Shown: positions 50,788 through 59,650 of the stretch, in pieces
How the letters are laid out: each line of letters begins with the position of its first letter
How positions within the stretch are numbered: the stretch's first letter is position 1
Assembly (NCBI GenBank): GCA_959599915.1
Contig: CAUGJE010000008.1
Coordinates: forward strand, 1-64,000
DNA: 64,000 bases
Reading direction: 5' to 3'
Origin: an uncultured Collinsella sp.
GTDB taxonomy: Bacteria > Actinomycetota > Coriobacteriia > Coriobacteriales > Coriobacteriaceae
Translations under genes and position numbers: made by a program
Notes under the pieces: model-generated
Told to the model about the DNA's origin: nothing
The model's input: the letters and a program-made list of their open reading frames with translations, nothing else
Database searches by the model: none

Positions 50788-51560
50788 TAGAAGTCCTCCT
50801 CTTCATCTGCAGCAACCGCCTGCGGACCGGACGAGCCCTCGCGGAAGGCCAGGAGCAGCGCGACGCAAATGGCAGCTGCGGCGACGCCGACCACGTCCAT
50901 CTTGAGGTAAATGACCATAATGAAGCCGATGAACAGCCAAGGAAGAAGCTTGTTGTCGCCCATGGTCCTAATAAGAAGAGCGAAGCCGATGCAGACCATT
51001 ACGCCGGACGCAACGTTGAGGCCGTCCATCACAAACTGCGGAATCGCGTTGAGCGCATTGTTGATGAGGTCGGCACCAAAGAACAGCGAGCCAAACACCA
51101 GCAGTGCAGACGGAATGCCAATCGACAGCGGCACGATGGTCAGATGGTACAGATTCGCCTTGGCAAGATCGCGATTTGCCAGAGCGGTCTCAATCTTCTT
51201 ACAGGCAAAGGCACCCGGAACGGCGTAGCAGAAGTTGCGCCACACCTGAAGGAAGACGGAGACGGGAAGAGCGAGCGCGACGGCAGTTGCCGTGCCCGTA
51301 CCCGTAATGACAGCAAACGCGCAGCCAAGCACGCCGGAGGCATAGACCTCGGGAGGAACCGCCGCGCCGACCATGATGGCGCCCATGAACATGGACTCCA
51401 AAGCAGCGCCGACGATAACGCCCTGCTGGACATCGCCAAGAATCAAGCCGACAAACAGGCTCGTAAACAGCGGACGACCAAGCATCGTAATGCCAAATAA
51501 TTGCTCGTCCATGGACGCAATAAATGCGACCAGTGCAATTAGAAGATACTGGACAACCAT
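50787..51560 (-). CDS. PTS mannose-family EIIC component
   Basis: A 257-aa membrane protein with about seven to eight helices. The EIIC-Man signature is visible in GITMLGRPLFTSLFVGLILG and DVQQGVIVGAALESMFMGA. The C-terminal tail is acidic (AVAADEEEDF). Start MVVQYLLIALVAFIAS is 81 nt after the SIS gene. Paired with EIID; EIIA and EIIB are encoded upstream of the SIS gene. Confidence 0.93.
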   Translation of the reverse strand: MVVQYLLIALVAFIASMDEQLFGITMLGRPLFTSLFVGLILGDVQQGVIVGAALESMFMGAIMVGAAVPPEVYASGVLGCAFAVITGTGTATAVALALPVSVFLQVWRNFCYAVPGAFACKKIETALANRDLAKANLYHLTIVPLSIGIPSALLVFGSLFFGADLINNALNAIPQFVMDGLNVASGVMVCIGFALLIRTMGDNKLLPWLFIGFIMVIYLKMDVVGVAAAAICVALLLAFREGSSGPQAVAADEEEDF

Positions 51561-51641
51561 TTAGATCAACCCCAGAAACAGGTCTGCAGGCGAGGCATTC
51601 TGCGCAGCTCGCCTGCAGACAACCGCAGCAATTTGAGAGGA

Positions 51642-52676
51642 TTAGTAGTTCATCTGGTGATAGTAACGACGCGTGGTGAGCGGGTGGTTACGGACGTGCT
51701 CGAGATGGCAGCTCAGACGCTCGGTGATGGTGTAGGTGACCATCGGGGAAACGATCTTGCGGAACTCAGGGTCGCTGAACGGCAGCTCGACCTCGGCGGT
51801 GTCAAACTTGTTCACGCGGACGTTAACGCCCTTCTCGTCGGCGAGCATGTGGGTGAAGTTGTCCACGCGGTCCATGAGCTTACGGGTGTCGTCCTCGCCG
51901 TAGAGCATGATGAGGCTCGTGCCCTCCTCGCACAGCTCGATAGTGCCGTGGAAGAACTCGGCGGCGTGGATAGACTTGGTCTTGATCCACTGCATCTCCT
52001 CGAGGATGCACATGGCGTAGTCGTAGGCCTCACCCCAGAGCATGCCGGAGCCAATCACCATGTGGTAATCGGTGTCCTTGAAGTCCTCGGCCATGGCGGC
52101 GCAGCGCTCGTCCTGAGCGTCCTTGGCCTTGATGAGGTACGGAGCGATGTTGCCGAACTCCTCCATGAAGGTGTCGTACTTGGGGAAGGCGCCGGCGTTC
52201 TTGAGGAAGCGGGCGACCAGCGTGATCTGGTAGGTGTAGATGGCCTCGCACAGGACGTCGTCCTCGGCGAAGCTGAAGAACTTGTAATCGGCGTACTCGG
52301 TGGCCGGGGTGTTGTCGTTGGAGACATACATCAGCGTGCGGGCGCCCTGCTCCTGGCAGAACTTGGCAGCCTCAATGATCTCGGGGGTGGTGCCGGTACG
52401 GGTGGAGAAGACGCAGACAGAGTCCTTGTTGAAGGTCTTGGGCGGGCATGCGAGGAACTCAGCGGCAATCTCGCAGTGGACATCGACGTCGGCCGTGGTG
52501 GTCTCGACCCAATACTTCATCGGGAGCGTGTGGGCCCAGGTGCCGCCGCAGCCGATGAAGAAGATGTTGGAATAACCCTGCTCGCAGACCTTGTCCACGG
52601 CAGCCTCAATCTGAGGACGGAGAGCGAGGGCATCGCTCACAACCTTCTCGTAACGAGGCTCATCGAAATTGAACAT
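51642..52676 (-). CDS. SIS-domain phosphosugar deglycase (FrlB/GfrF-like)
   Basis: A 344-aa protein with two SIS domains, the first with FIGCGGTWAH and VCVFSTRTGTTPEI, the second beginning near YHMVIGSGMLWGEAYDYAM. The HAAEFFHGTIELC motif resembles fructoselysine-6-phosphate and glucoselysine-6-phosphate deglycases (FrlB, GfrE/F), which release glucose-6-P and lysine. Beside a mannose-family PTS this fits uptake and cleavage of an Amadori or related compound. An agaS-like isomerase is the main alternative. It lies between the EIIAB and EIICD gene pairs. Confidence 0.85.
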   Translation of the reverse strand: MFNFDEPRYEKVVSDALALRPQIEAAVDKVCEQGYSNIFFIGCGGTWAHTLPMKYWVETTTADVDVHCEIAAEFLACPPKTFNKDSVCVFSTRTGTTPEIIEAAKFCQEQGARTLMYVSNDNTPATEYADYKFFSFAEDDVLCEAIYTYQITLVARFLKNAGAFPKYDTFMEEFGNIAPYLIKAKDAQDERCAAMAEDFKDTDYHMVIGSGMLWGEAYDYAMCILEEMQWIKTKSIHAAEFFHGTIELCEEGTSLIMLYGEDDTRKLMDRVDNFTHMLADEKGVNVRVNKFDTAEVELPFSDPEFRKIVSPMVTYTITERLSCHLEHVRNHPLTTRRYYHQMNY

Positions 52677-52724
52677 CCCTTACTCCTAACTCACTTGGAT
52701 GAACCCTTCATTCATCCCATGACG

Positions 52725-52742
52725 TTATAATACTTTATATAA
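52725..52742. promoter_or_regulatory. Candidate operator upstream of the SIS-EIICD genes
   Basis: TTATAATACTTTATATAA, an AT-rich near-palindrome about 50 nt upstream of the SIS gene. Related sequence occurs upstream of EIIA (TTATATACTTTGTTATGA, minus strand, around 53865-53885) and of the GntR gene (TTATATTGTATTAGAA). It may be the GntR binding site and overlaps promoter-like sequence. Confidence 0.4.
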
Positions 52743-52787
52743 CTAACTATGCAAGAACTATTTCAGATTTTTTTGATTTTTCTTTAA

Positions 52788-52819
52788 TAAAAAGCCCGCC
52801 GATCAAATGATCGACGGGC
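52788..52819 (-). terminator. Terminator between EIIB and the SIS gene
   Basis: Minus-strand GCCCGTCGATC/GATCGGCGGGC stem followed by TTTTTATT. It separates the EIIAB unit from the SIS-EIICD unit. Confidence 0.88.
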
Positions 52820-52870
52820 ATAGGCATAGAGTATCGGTTCAATAAATGCCAAGCACCAGCATGTTTTCGG

Positions 52871-53344
52871 CTAAAAAACGTCCTTGGCAAGCACCTTAGC
52901 GTCATTGGGGACCTGGCGGATTTCGATGGCCACGCCATCGCCCAGGAGCTCTTGGATATGCTCGGCATCTTTCTCGGTCGCGAAGATTGCAGGGGTCGGA
53001 TGAAGCGTGGTCTCGGGAGACTTTCGAGTTCCGCCCAGATTGATCTCCTTGATGTCTTTGCAACCCTTAGCGAGACGATAGGCATCTTCAATCGTCTCAG
53101 CGATGATAAACAGTGAATACTTGTCGGTAACGCCGCTGTTGAGCGCCTCGATAGCAGCGTCAACATTCTTGATGACGAGTTTAACGCCGTTGGGGCGGGC
53201 GAGCCTCAAGGCCGCCTTCCTCATGTCGTCTTTTGCCACAGCATCGCTGGCAAGCAGGATGCAATCTACATCCAAAGCGTGAGTCCAGGACATGGCAACT
53301 TGGCCGTGAATCAGTCGGTAATCAACTCTCGTAAGCTTAATCAT
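52871..53344 (-). CDS. PTS mannose-family EIIB component
   Basis: A 157-aa cytoplasmic phosphocarrier. IKLTRVDYRLIHGQVAMSW holds the phosphorylated His (about residue 13) typical of EIIB-Man. The rest is an alpha/beta sheet domain (NLGGTRKSPETT; VAIEIRQVPND). An ATG three codons further upstream directly abuts GGAG, so the ATG at 53344 is preferred. It follows EIIA by about 70 nt. Confidence 0.92.
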   Translation of the reverse strand: MIKLTRVDYRLIHGQVAMSWTHALDVDCILLASDAVAKDDMRKAALRLARPNGVKLVIKNVDAAIEALNSGVTDKYSLFIIAETIEDAYRLAKGCKDIKEINLGGTRKSPETTLHPTPAIFATEKDAEHIQELLGDGVAIEIRQVPNDAKVLAKDVF

Positions 53345-53415
53345 CGTTATCATCTCCGCACGTGATAAAGGGAATGACGGGTGTGGCCCTTAGCTAGGGC
53401 TCGAACCAGAACTAA

Positions 53416-53835
53416 CTAGAACTCTTCTTCCTCGGCGCCGGCGAGCATATCCGCCGCCTCGCAAAGCTGGATAAACGAACGCGATCCCTCGACCGCGGCT
53501 TTGGCCTTGTCCGCATCCAGGGAGTCCAGCTGTGTAACCATTTCCACCAGCAGCGGCAAGTTCATTCCGGCGATCAACGTAAACGATCCGGCAGTCTGCC
53601 TCTGAATGAATTCGTTGTTTACAGAGCCACCAAAGATGTCAGTCACGACAAACCAAGAGTCGGCCGGATCCTTCGACTCCATCCAAGCATCGATAAGCGC
53701 TGCGACATCCCTCGTGTCGTCATCGACATAGGCGCACAGACACTCGATTCGGTCGTTGGCGCCCATCAGAATCTCCAGAGAGCTTTTCATACCTTGGGCG
53801 AGATAACCATGACTCGCTAGCAATATCTTATTCAT
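53416..53835 (-). CDS. PTS mannose-family EIIA component
   Basis: A 139-aa EIIA-Man protein. MNKILLASHGYLAQGMKSSL places the phosphorylated His at residue 9. Further family motifs are VVTDIFGGSVNNEF and IAGMNLPLLVEMV. It takes phosphate from HPr and passes it to EIIB. First gene of the PTS group, with a promoter region at about 53836-53900 that contains a possible GntR site. The C-terminus is acidic (AGAEEEEF). Confidence 0.93.
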   Translation of the reverse strand: MNKILLASHGYLAQGMKSSLEILMGANDRIECLCAYVDDDTRDVAALIDAWMESKDPADSWFVVTDIFGGSVNNEFIQRQTAGSFTLIAGMNLPLLVEMVTQLDSLDADKAKAAVEGSRSFIQLCEAADMLAGAEEEEF

Positions 53836-53947
53836 AGTTCTCCAATATCAATAAGACGTACTATATTGTCATAACAAAGTATATAAGCAATTTCCTTTTT
53901 GCGGTGCGTTAATTCTCTAATTCCGCGAACGGTAACAATTGGTCGGT

Positions 53948-53980
53948 AAAACGGCCGCTCCTTTTACAGAACGGCCGCCC
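53948..53980 (-). terminator. GntR-gene terminator
   Basis: Minus-strand GGCGGCCGTTC/GAGCGGCCGTTTT stem directly after the stop of the GntR gene. Stem CGGCCG/CGGCCG is certain; the outer pairs are weaker. Confidence 0.65.
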
Positions 53981-53984
53981 TTGC

Positions 53985-54689
53985 TTACAGATAGAACTTC
54001 AGTCGCTCGGTGCAGTACACCTGACGGGAGATGAAAAGCGGCTCGCCGCTTGGAGCATAACGTCTATCGACAAACAGAAGCAGCGCAGAGTCTAACTCCA
54101 CGTTAAGGTATGCCGCTTCGAGCTCGCTCGCATAGCAGACCTCGAGCGTACGCGTGTTGGGGCCCATCTTGATCCCCTGGCGATCGAGTACCGCCATCAG
54201 CGAATCCTCGAGGGATTCATGCTCCAAAAAAGAAAGCGCAGCGGAATAGCAATTCGTCTCCAGCATCGTGGGCTTGTCATCCACAAGGCGCAGACGACGA
54301 CTACGCAATACCTTTTGGGTATCGTCTACGCCTAGGAACTTCGCGTCTCGCAGGCTTGGGAAGTCCCAGCCCATTGCGAGAACCCTGGTAGACGCCTGTT
54401 TTCCAGCAAGCTGGCACGAATGGGTAAAGCTCTCACGGTCGTCCGCGGCATACATCTGTGTGTCCGACGAAACGAACGTGCCCTTGCCGCGGGCCCTCTC
54501 AACAAGCCCAGCATCTTCCATTTCTTTAATTGCGGAGCGAACCGTTATTCGGCTCACGCCAAATTGCTCGATGAGCTCCGCCTCGGTCGGGAGCTTATCC
54601 CCCGGGCGGTACGTGCCGTTGGCGATCGAATCAGAAAGCGCACGAACAATCTGTTTGTACAGGGGGATAACGCTATTTGCTTCAACCAT
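53985..54689 (-). CDS. GntR family (HutC/UTRA) transcriptional regulator
   Basis: About 234 aa. Residues 8-75 form the winged helix-turn-helix (PLYKQIVRALSDSIANGTY, LPTEAELIEQFGVSRITVR, RARGKGTF). Residues about 90-235 form a UTRA ligand-binding domain (SRRLRLVDDKPTMLETN; LLLFVDRRYAPSGEPLFISR). It is encoded on the same strand directly upstream of the PTS genes and is probably their sugar-phosphate-responsive repressor. The second ATG (54689) has better spacing to AAAGG than the first (54698). Confidence 0.92.
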   Translation of the reverse strand: MVEANSVIPLYKQIVRALSDSIANGTYRPGDKLPTEAELIEQFGVSRITVRSAIKEMEDAGLVERARGKGTFVSSDTQMYAADDRESFTHSCQLAGKQASTRVLAMGWDFPSLRDAKFLGVDDTQKVLRSRRLRLVDDKPTMLETNCYSAALSFLEHESLEDSLMAVLDRQGIKMGPNTRTLEVCYASELEAAYLNVELDSALLLFVDRRYAPSGEPLFISRQVYCTERLKFYL

Positions 54690-54969
54690 ATCAACCATAC
54701 CTTTGCAAGGAATCAGCAGCCTATAGATAGATGACTTATATTGTATTAGAACTTTTTAGGAGTCCATATATTTCCTAAATGATTCGGTAAACGGGTTGTT
54801 ATTTCACTTTAGCGGGGTGCAGCGGCTACCCGCGGCATTCGTTATCAACCTAGCTAGGTTAGTCCACCCACATCGTCTCCAGTTCGCCGCAGAGCCGCGG
54901 CCCCATATGGGTATACTCACGAGGATTCGACTCGATTCGCCCCCGCTGGGGCGTCAAAGGAGACTGCAT

Positions 54970-57900
54970 ATGCCCACCACCTCAACCGACCCGCGCGCCG
55001 CTGCCGCCGCGCTGCTGGTGCCCGGCACCACCTGCCACGGCTTTGCCGTCGAGCGCTGCGAGACCGTGTCCGAGCTCGACTCGGACGCCTACGTGCTGCG
55101 CCACACCGCCTCGGGCGCTCGCCTGCTGTACCTGGCGTGCGACGACGAAAACAAGGCTTTTGCCATTGGCTTTAAGACGCCGCCGGCCGATTCCACCGGC
55201 GTGTTCCATATCCTCGAGCACTCGGTGCTATGCGGATCGGCCAAGTTTCCCGTCAAGGAGCCGTTTGTCGACCTAATCAAGAGCTCCATGCAGACGTTCC
55301 TCAACGCCATGACCTACCCCGACAAGACCATCTACCCCGTTGCCACCACCAACGAGCAAGATCTGTACAACCTGATGGACGTGTACCTGGACGCGGTGTT
55401 CAACCCGGCCATCTATACCAAGCCCACCATTTTTGAGCAGGAGGGCTGGCACTACGAGCTGGACCTGACGGAGGCCGCCGAGGGCGAGGGCAGCGGCAGC
55501 TCCGCGAGCCTGCGCGAGGGCACGCTACGCTATAACGGCGTGGTGTTCAACGAGATGAAGGGCGCGCTGTCCGACCCCATGAGCGTGCTGGACGACGCCG
55601 TCAACGCCGCGCTCTATCCCGACACCGCCTATGCGCACGAGAGCGGCGGCGACCCGCGCGCGATTCCCGTGCTCACCTACGAGCAGTTCCTGGACACGCA
55701 CGCGCGCCACTACAATCCTTCCAACTCCTACATCACGCTCTACGGCGACCTGGACGTGGACCGCGCGCTGGCGTTTTTGGACGAGCGCTATCTGTCGCAG
55801 CCGAGTGCCGCGAGCCGCCGCATGGACGCTACCGTTGCAGCCGGCGAGGACCCGTCCACGCTGGCGCCCAATCCGCTGGTCGTGCAGGCGCCCGTGACCT
55901 GCGAGTACAAGCGCGTCGAGATGGCCACCACGCCCGAGAACGCCCTGGTGGGCCTTGGCCTGGTGCTGGGCAGCGCGCTCGACCGCAAGCGCACGATCGC
56001 GGCGGATATCTTGTTCGAGGCGCTGCTGGGTTCCAACGAAGCACCAGTTAAGAAGGCCATTCTGGCCGCCGGCCTGGGCGGCAACGTGGTGAGCTACACC
56101 GCGGCCGAGAGCCTGCAGCCCTACGAGCTCATCATGCTGCAAAACGCGCAGCCCGGTGTGGCGCGTGAGCTGCGTCGCGTGTTCCAGGACGCCTGCCGCG
56201 ACCTGTGCGAACATGGCGTTCCGCGCGAGCGCCTGGAAGCCATCATCAGCAGCAACGAATACGACCTGCGCCAGCGCGACTACGGTATCGCCGACGGCGT
56301 GGCCATTGCGTGCGACGCGCTGAGCACCTGGCTCTACGATGACGACGCCGCGACGCTGGCGCTCAAGTACGGCCCGGTGTACGAGGAGCTGCGCGACGAG
56401 CTGGACGGCACCTACTTTGAGAACCTGCTGCGCGAGCTGGTGCTGCAGAACGATCACATGGCACTGGTTGAGCTGGTGCCGGTGGACGCCGCCGAGGGTT
56501 CGGAGGGTGCCGAGGCCACCGAGCTGGCAGCCAAGCGCGATGCCATGACCGATGCCGAGCTGGCCGACGTGGTCGAGCGCACGGCCGCGCTGCGTGCCGC
56601 GCAGGAGGCGGAAGACACGCCCGAGGCCAAGGCCACGCTGCCGCGCCTGCGCGTGTCCGACATTGGCGAGGCGCGCCCCGAGCCGCCGCTGATCGTGGAC
56701 ACGACCGCGCCCATCCCCTGCCTGCGCCACGGCATCCCCACCAACCGTCTGGCCTACGCCATGCAGTATTTCGACCTGAGCTGCGTCGCGTTTGAGGACC
56801 TGCCCTGTGTGACACTGCTCTGCCGCCTGCTTAAGCAGCTGCCCACGCGCGAGCACTCGGCCGAGGAACTCGACAACTTGCTTGCCGGCAAGCTGGGCTT
56901 TTTGAGCTTTACGACCGAAGTCATGACCCAGCCCGACGTGGACGGTGTGCGCCCCTACCTGCTGGTGAGCGCCGGCGCCCTGTCCGAGAAGATCGATGCG
57001 CTGGCGAGTCTGCCGCGCGAGGTATGGTCGAGCACGCTTTTGGCAGACGCCGACGCCGACCGCGTGCGCGACGTGCTCACGCAGATTCGCATTGGGCTTG
57101 AGCAGGGCTTTATCAACAACGGACACTCGGTGGCGCTGGGTCGCGCGATGAGCTACAGCTCGCCTTCGGCCGTGGTTCGCGAGCAGCTTTCTGGCGTGGA
57201 CTTCTATCTGTTCCTGCGCGATCTGCTCGAGCACTTTGACGAGCGCGTGGACGGGCTGCGCACCAAGCTTGCCGAGCTGGCGGAGCGCATCTTTGTGGTC
57301 GATGGCTGCCTGGCGAGCTTTACCGGCAGCGACGAGGACTTTGACGCGTACTGGGATGCCGCGGGCGACCTGGGGCTTGGCGCGGGCGACGGCGCTGCCA
57401 GCGGCACGCTCGTGGTGCCGGAGCCGCGCGACCGCCACGAGGCTTTCGTCATCCCCAGCGACATCTGCTTTGCCGCGCGTGCGTGCGATCCGCGTCGCCT
57501 GGGCATTGACGTGACAGGCGCTTGGGCCGTGGCTGCCAACGCGCTCTCCTACGACTACCTGTGGAACGAGATTCGCGTGAAGGGCGGTGCGTACGGCTGC
57601 GGATTCCGCGCAGCCGGCGAGCGTCAGGCGGCGTTCTACACCTACCGTGACCCGGCAATCGATCCCTCGATTGAGCGCGTGGCGCGCGCAGGCGAATGGC
57701 TCGGCAGCTTTGAACCTGACGAGGCCGCCTTTGAGGGCTTTATCGTAAGCTGTGTGAGCGGCATGGACGCGCCCGTGAAGCCGTACGCGCTCACCAAACG
57801 CCGCAACACGACCTACCTGGCCGGACTCGATCCGCATGCACGCGAGGAGCGCCGCGCCCAGATGCTCGCCGCCACGCCCGGTGAGCTGCGCTCGCTCGGC

Positions 57901-58008
57901 GCCGACGTGACGCGCATCGCAGCCGAGTCGCCCACCTGCGTCTTTGGCGGCCGCGAAGTCATCACCAAGAGCAACGCCGACTTCAACGTAGTCGACCTGC
58001 TGGGCTAA
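54970..58008 (+). CDS. M16C insulinase-family zinc metalloprotease
   Basis: A 1012-aa protease of the presequence-protease type (PreP/Cym1/falcilysin). The inverted zinc motif HXXEH is FHILEH near residue 75, followed by SVLCGS(A/E)KFPVKEPF and SSMQTFLNAMTYPDKT, all family hallmarks. The two halves of the clamshell are joined by a charged helical hairpin around residues 490-560. AAAGGAG 7 nt upstream fixes the ATG. No signal peptide, so cytoplasmic peptide degradation is likely. Codon use is very G/C-ended, stronger than its neighbours. Confidence 0.95.
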   Translation: MPTTSTDPRAAAAALLVPGTTCHGFAVERCETVSELDSDAYVLRHTASGARLLYLACDDENKAFAIGFKTPPADSTGVFHILEHSVLCGSAKFPVKEPFVDLIKSSMQTFLNAMTYPDKTIYPVATTNEQDLYNLMDVYLDAVFNPAIYTKPTIFEQEGWHYELDLTEAAEGEGSGSSASLREGTLRYNGVVFNEMKGALSDPMSVLDDAVNAALYPDTAYAHESGGDPRAIPVLTYEQFLDTHARHYNPSNSYITLYGDLDVDRALAFLDERYLSQPSAASRRMDATVAAGEDPSTLAPNPLVVQAPVTCEYKRVEMATTPENALVGLGLVLGSALDRKRTIAADILFEALLGSNEAPVKKAILAAGLGGNVVSYTAAESLQPYELIMLQNAQPGVARELRRVFQDACRDLCEHGVPRERLEAIISSNEYDLRQRDYGIADGVAIACDALSTWLYDDDAATLALKYGPVYEELRDELDGTYFENLLRELVLQNDHMALVELVPVDAAEGSEGAEATELAAKRDAMTDAELADVVERTAALRAAQEAEDTPEAKATLPRLRVSDIGEARPEPPLIVDTTAPIPCLRHGIPTNRLAYAMQYFDLSCVAFEDLPCVTLLCRLLKQLPTREHSAEELDNLLAGKLGFLSFTTEVMTQPDVDGVRPYLLVSAGALSEKIDALASLPREVWSSTLLADADADRVRDVLTQIRIGLEQGFINNGHSVALGRAMSYSSPSAVVREQLSGVDFYLFLRDLLEHFDERVDGLRTKLAELAERIFVVDGCLASFTGSDEDFDAYWDAAGDLGLGAGDGAASGTLVVPEPRDRHEAFVIPSDICFAARACDPRRLGIDVTGAWAVAANALSYDYLWNEIRVKGGAYGCGFRAAGERQAAFYTYRDPAIDPSIERVARAGEWLGSFEPDEAAFEGFIVSCVSGMDAPVKPYALTKRRNTTYLAGLDPHAREERRAQMLAATPGELRSLGADVTRIAAESPTCVFGGREVITKSNADFNVVDLLG

Positions 58009-58013
58009 CGCAC

Positions 58014-58055
58014 AAAGGTAGATTTTTGGGACATGCCCGAAAATCTACCTTTTTT
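58014..58055 (+). terminator. M16C protease terminator
   Basis: AAAGGTAGATTTTtGGG and CCCgAAAATCTACCTTT form a long stem around ACATG, followed by T6. A near copy without the same gene context lies at 62240-62270 in the opposite orientation. Confidence 0.88.
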
Positions 58056-58086
58056 CTGCGGCTTGAGCGGGGCGGCGCAGCCCACC

Positions 58087-58163
58087 GCGGCGGTTTGTCT
58101 CAATCTGTAACATCTAGGTCCAATTTTGCCGAGTTACTGTTACAGATTGAGACAAACCGCCGC
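58087..58163. repeat. 26-bp perfect inverted repeat
   Basis: Arms GCGGCGGTTTGTCTCAATCT...ACA (58087-58112) and their exact complement (58138-58163) enclose 25 nt. No T-tract follows. The gene-free stretch 58056-58321 holds this repeat and the hicAB promoter region only. Confidence 0.9.
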
Positions 58164-58286
58164 AGACGCCCACTCCACAGCACAGACCACCACAAAGGTG
58201 CCTGTCTCCTTCCTCAGTTGTGATTCGAACACTTGTTCTATACGCACACATGTTCTATAGTAGAGGTGCTTGCATCGAACTGAAAT

Positions 58287-58307
58287 TGCAACTAGAATAT
58301 AGTTGCA
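58287..58307. promoter_or_regulatory. Candidate HicB operator
   Basis: TGCAACTA-GAATA-TAGTTGCA, a perfect 8-bp inverted repeat ending 14 nt before hicA. Just upstream, TTGTTCTATA and ATGTTCTATA are direct repeats that may belong to the promoter. Confidence 0.6.
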
Positions 58308-58321
58308 GAATGTGAGGCGGG

Positions 58322-58585
58322 ATGACTCGATCCGATAAACTCATCGCCCAGCTGCTTAGCTGTCCTTCAACGTATAGATTCGCTGACTTTCTTAAAGTTA
58401 TGGCTTCATATGGCTTTGAAATGGACAGCAAAGGCAAGACATCCGGATCGCGCGTTCGCTTCTACAGGCCATCAGATGGCAGGATGTTCGTAATGCACGC
58501 GCCTCATCCATCTGACGAATTGACAGCGGGGACCATTCGAAACATCGTTCGCTTTCTGCAAGATGTCGGAGGTAGTCATGAGTAA
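58322..58585 (+). CDS. hicA: HicA-type mRNA interferase toxin
   Basis: An 87-aa protein of the HicA double-stranded-RNA-binding-like fold. The FADFLKVMASYGFEMDSKG helix-strand region and HAPHPSDELTAGTIRNIVRFLQ, with His as expected catalytic residue, match the family. HicA toxins cleave mRNA when HicB is lost. The stop overlaps hicB by 8 nt. The sequence is more AT-rich than the neighbours, in line with horizontal gain. Confidence 0.85.
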   Translation: MTRSDKLIAQLLSCPSTYRFADFLKVMASYGFEMDSKGKTSGSRVRFYRPSDGRMFVMHAPHPSDELTAGTIRNIVRFLQDVGGSHE

Positions 58586-58907
58586 CGTTTTGGCATACAA
58601 GGGTTATTTCGCCCCGGTCGAGTTCGATGCCGAACAGCATGTGCTAACAGGTATGGTCGCCGGCATTAGGGACGCAATCGTATTTGAAGGCTCCACGGCT
58701 GAAGAAGTGGAGCAATGCTTCCACGACGCCGTCGACGATTACCTTGAGTTTTGCGCCGAGAAGGGCAAGGAACCCGAGCGGGCTTTTAAGGGCTCGTTCA
58801 ACGTAAGAACGGGCTCTGAGCTCCACAAGCAAGCAGCGCTGGCGGCGGCAAAGAAGGGTGAGTCACTCAATAAGTTTGTGACTGAAGCGATTGCTGCGGC
58901 GCTGTGA
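58578..58907 (+). CDS. hicB: HicB-type antitoxin
   Basis: A 109-aa protein with an N-terminal partially degraded RNase H-fold domain (YKGYFAPVEFDAEQHVLTGM; STAEEVEQCFHDAVDDYLEFC) and a C-terminal ribbon-helix-helix (SFNVRTGSELHKQAALAAAKKG; LNKFVTEAI). This is the HicB layout of toxin-binding followed by DNA-binding domain. GGAGG 5 nt before the ATG at 58578 sets the start inside hicA. It should repress the operon through the 58287-58307 palindrome. Confidence 0.88.
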   Translation: MSNVLAYKGYFAPVEFDAEQHVLTGMVAGIRDAIVFEGSTAEEVEQCFHDAVDDYLEFCAEKGKEPERAFKGSFNVRTGSELHKQAALAAAKKGESLNKFVTEAIAAAL

Positions 58908-58919
58908 AGCCAACGTCGA

Positions 58920-59012
58920 GTCGAAGCTGCCACAAAGGGCGCCTTTGCGGCAGCTTCGACGTTTGCCCAGATAAAACCTGCCAAAATAAACCTGTCCCTT
59001 TTAGGTAGGTTT
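58920..59012 (+). repeat. Hairpin-tail interspersed repeat, copy 3
   Basis: A long hairpin GTCGAAGCTGCC-a-CAAAGG-gcg-CCTTTG-c-GGCAGCTTCGAC (58920-58960) is followed by GTTTGCCCAGATAAAACC and the 50-bp tail shared with 2611-2661. The hairpin sequence differs from copy 1 but the tail is conserved. It ends just before the ribosome binding site of the next gene. Confidence 0.8.
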
Positions 59013-59028
59013 GGGAGAGGGGGCTGGG

Positions 59029-59625
59029 ATGGATAAGGCTAAGTTGCGGCAGGCAGTGATCGCTCGGCGCGATGCTCTTGATTTAGATGTGCGGACGGCG
59101 AAGTCTACCATTATCTGTGCGCGGCTTGTTGAGCTGTTGGATCGCTCGGATTCCGCGGCGCCGCACACCGTTGCCGTCTACGCCGCGATGGGTTCCGAGG
59201 CAGACCCTGCCGCGTTTGCCGCTGCGGTCGCCGCGCGCGGCTGGCGCGTGGCCTATCCGTGCATGCTCTCGGCAATTGATGCCGCAGCTTGTGGCCAGCG
59301 CATGTGCATGCGAGCAGTTGCCGCCGACGATGCGTCCGCGGCTCCGTTTATCGCCCACCCCGCGCGGGCCTTCGCGGCCACGGACATCGACAGCGACCGC
59401 TTCCCCATCGTGCCTGCCGAAGCACTCGACATGATTGTTGTGCCGCTCGTGGCCTTCGATCAAACCGGCGCGCGCCTGGGCTACGGCGGCGGCTGCTACG
59501 ACCGCTACCTGCCCATGCTCTCGCCCGCATGCCAGATCGTCGGCATCGCCTTTGACGAACAGCGCGTCGACCACATCCCCACCGATGCCCACGATCTACC
59601 GCTGCCCAACATCATCAGCGCCTAA
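59029..59625 (+). CDS. 5-formyltetrahydrofolate cyclo-ligase
   Basis: A 198-aa enzyme converting 5-formyl-THF to 5,10-methenyl-THF with ATP. Start MDKAKLRQAVIARRDAL is the usual N-terminal helix. VAVYAAMGSEADP and the C-terminal signature RLGYGGGCYDRYLP identify the family; IVVPLVAFD is the central strand. A purine-rich ribosome binding region (GGAGAGGGGG) precedes the ATG at 59029. It is monocistronic; the copy 3 repeat lies directly upstream and may affect its expression. Confidence 0.93.
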   Translation: MDKAKLRQAVIARRDALDLDVRTAKSTIICARLVELLDRSDSAAPHTVAVYAAMGSEADPAAFAAAVAARGWRVAYPCMLSAIDAAACGQRMCMRAVAADDASAAPFIAHPARAFAATDIDSDRFPIVPAEALDMIVVPLVAFDQTGARLGYGGGCYDRYLPMLSPACQIVGIAFDEQRVDHIPTDAHDLPLPNIISA

Positions 59626-59650
59626 TCGCCGCTGTATCGCACCCGCAAGA

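Noticed and set aside
55525..57837. 770-aa minus-strand frame opposite the M16C protease
   Set aside because: It is an antisense shadow caused by strong G/C-ending codons; the protease has clear motifs and a ribosome binding site.
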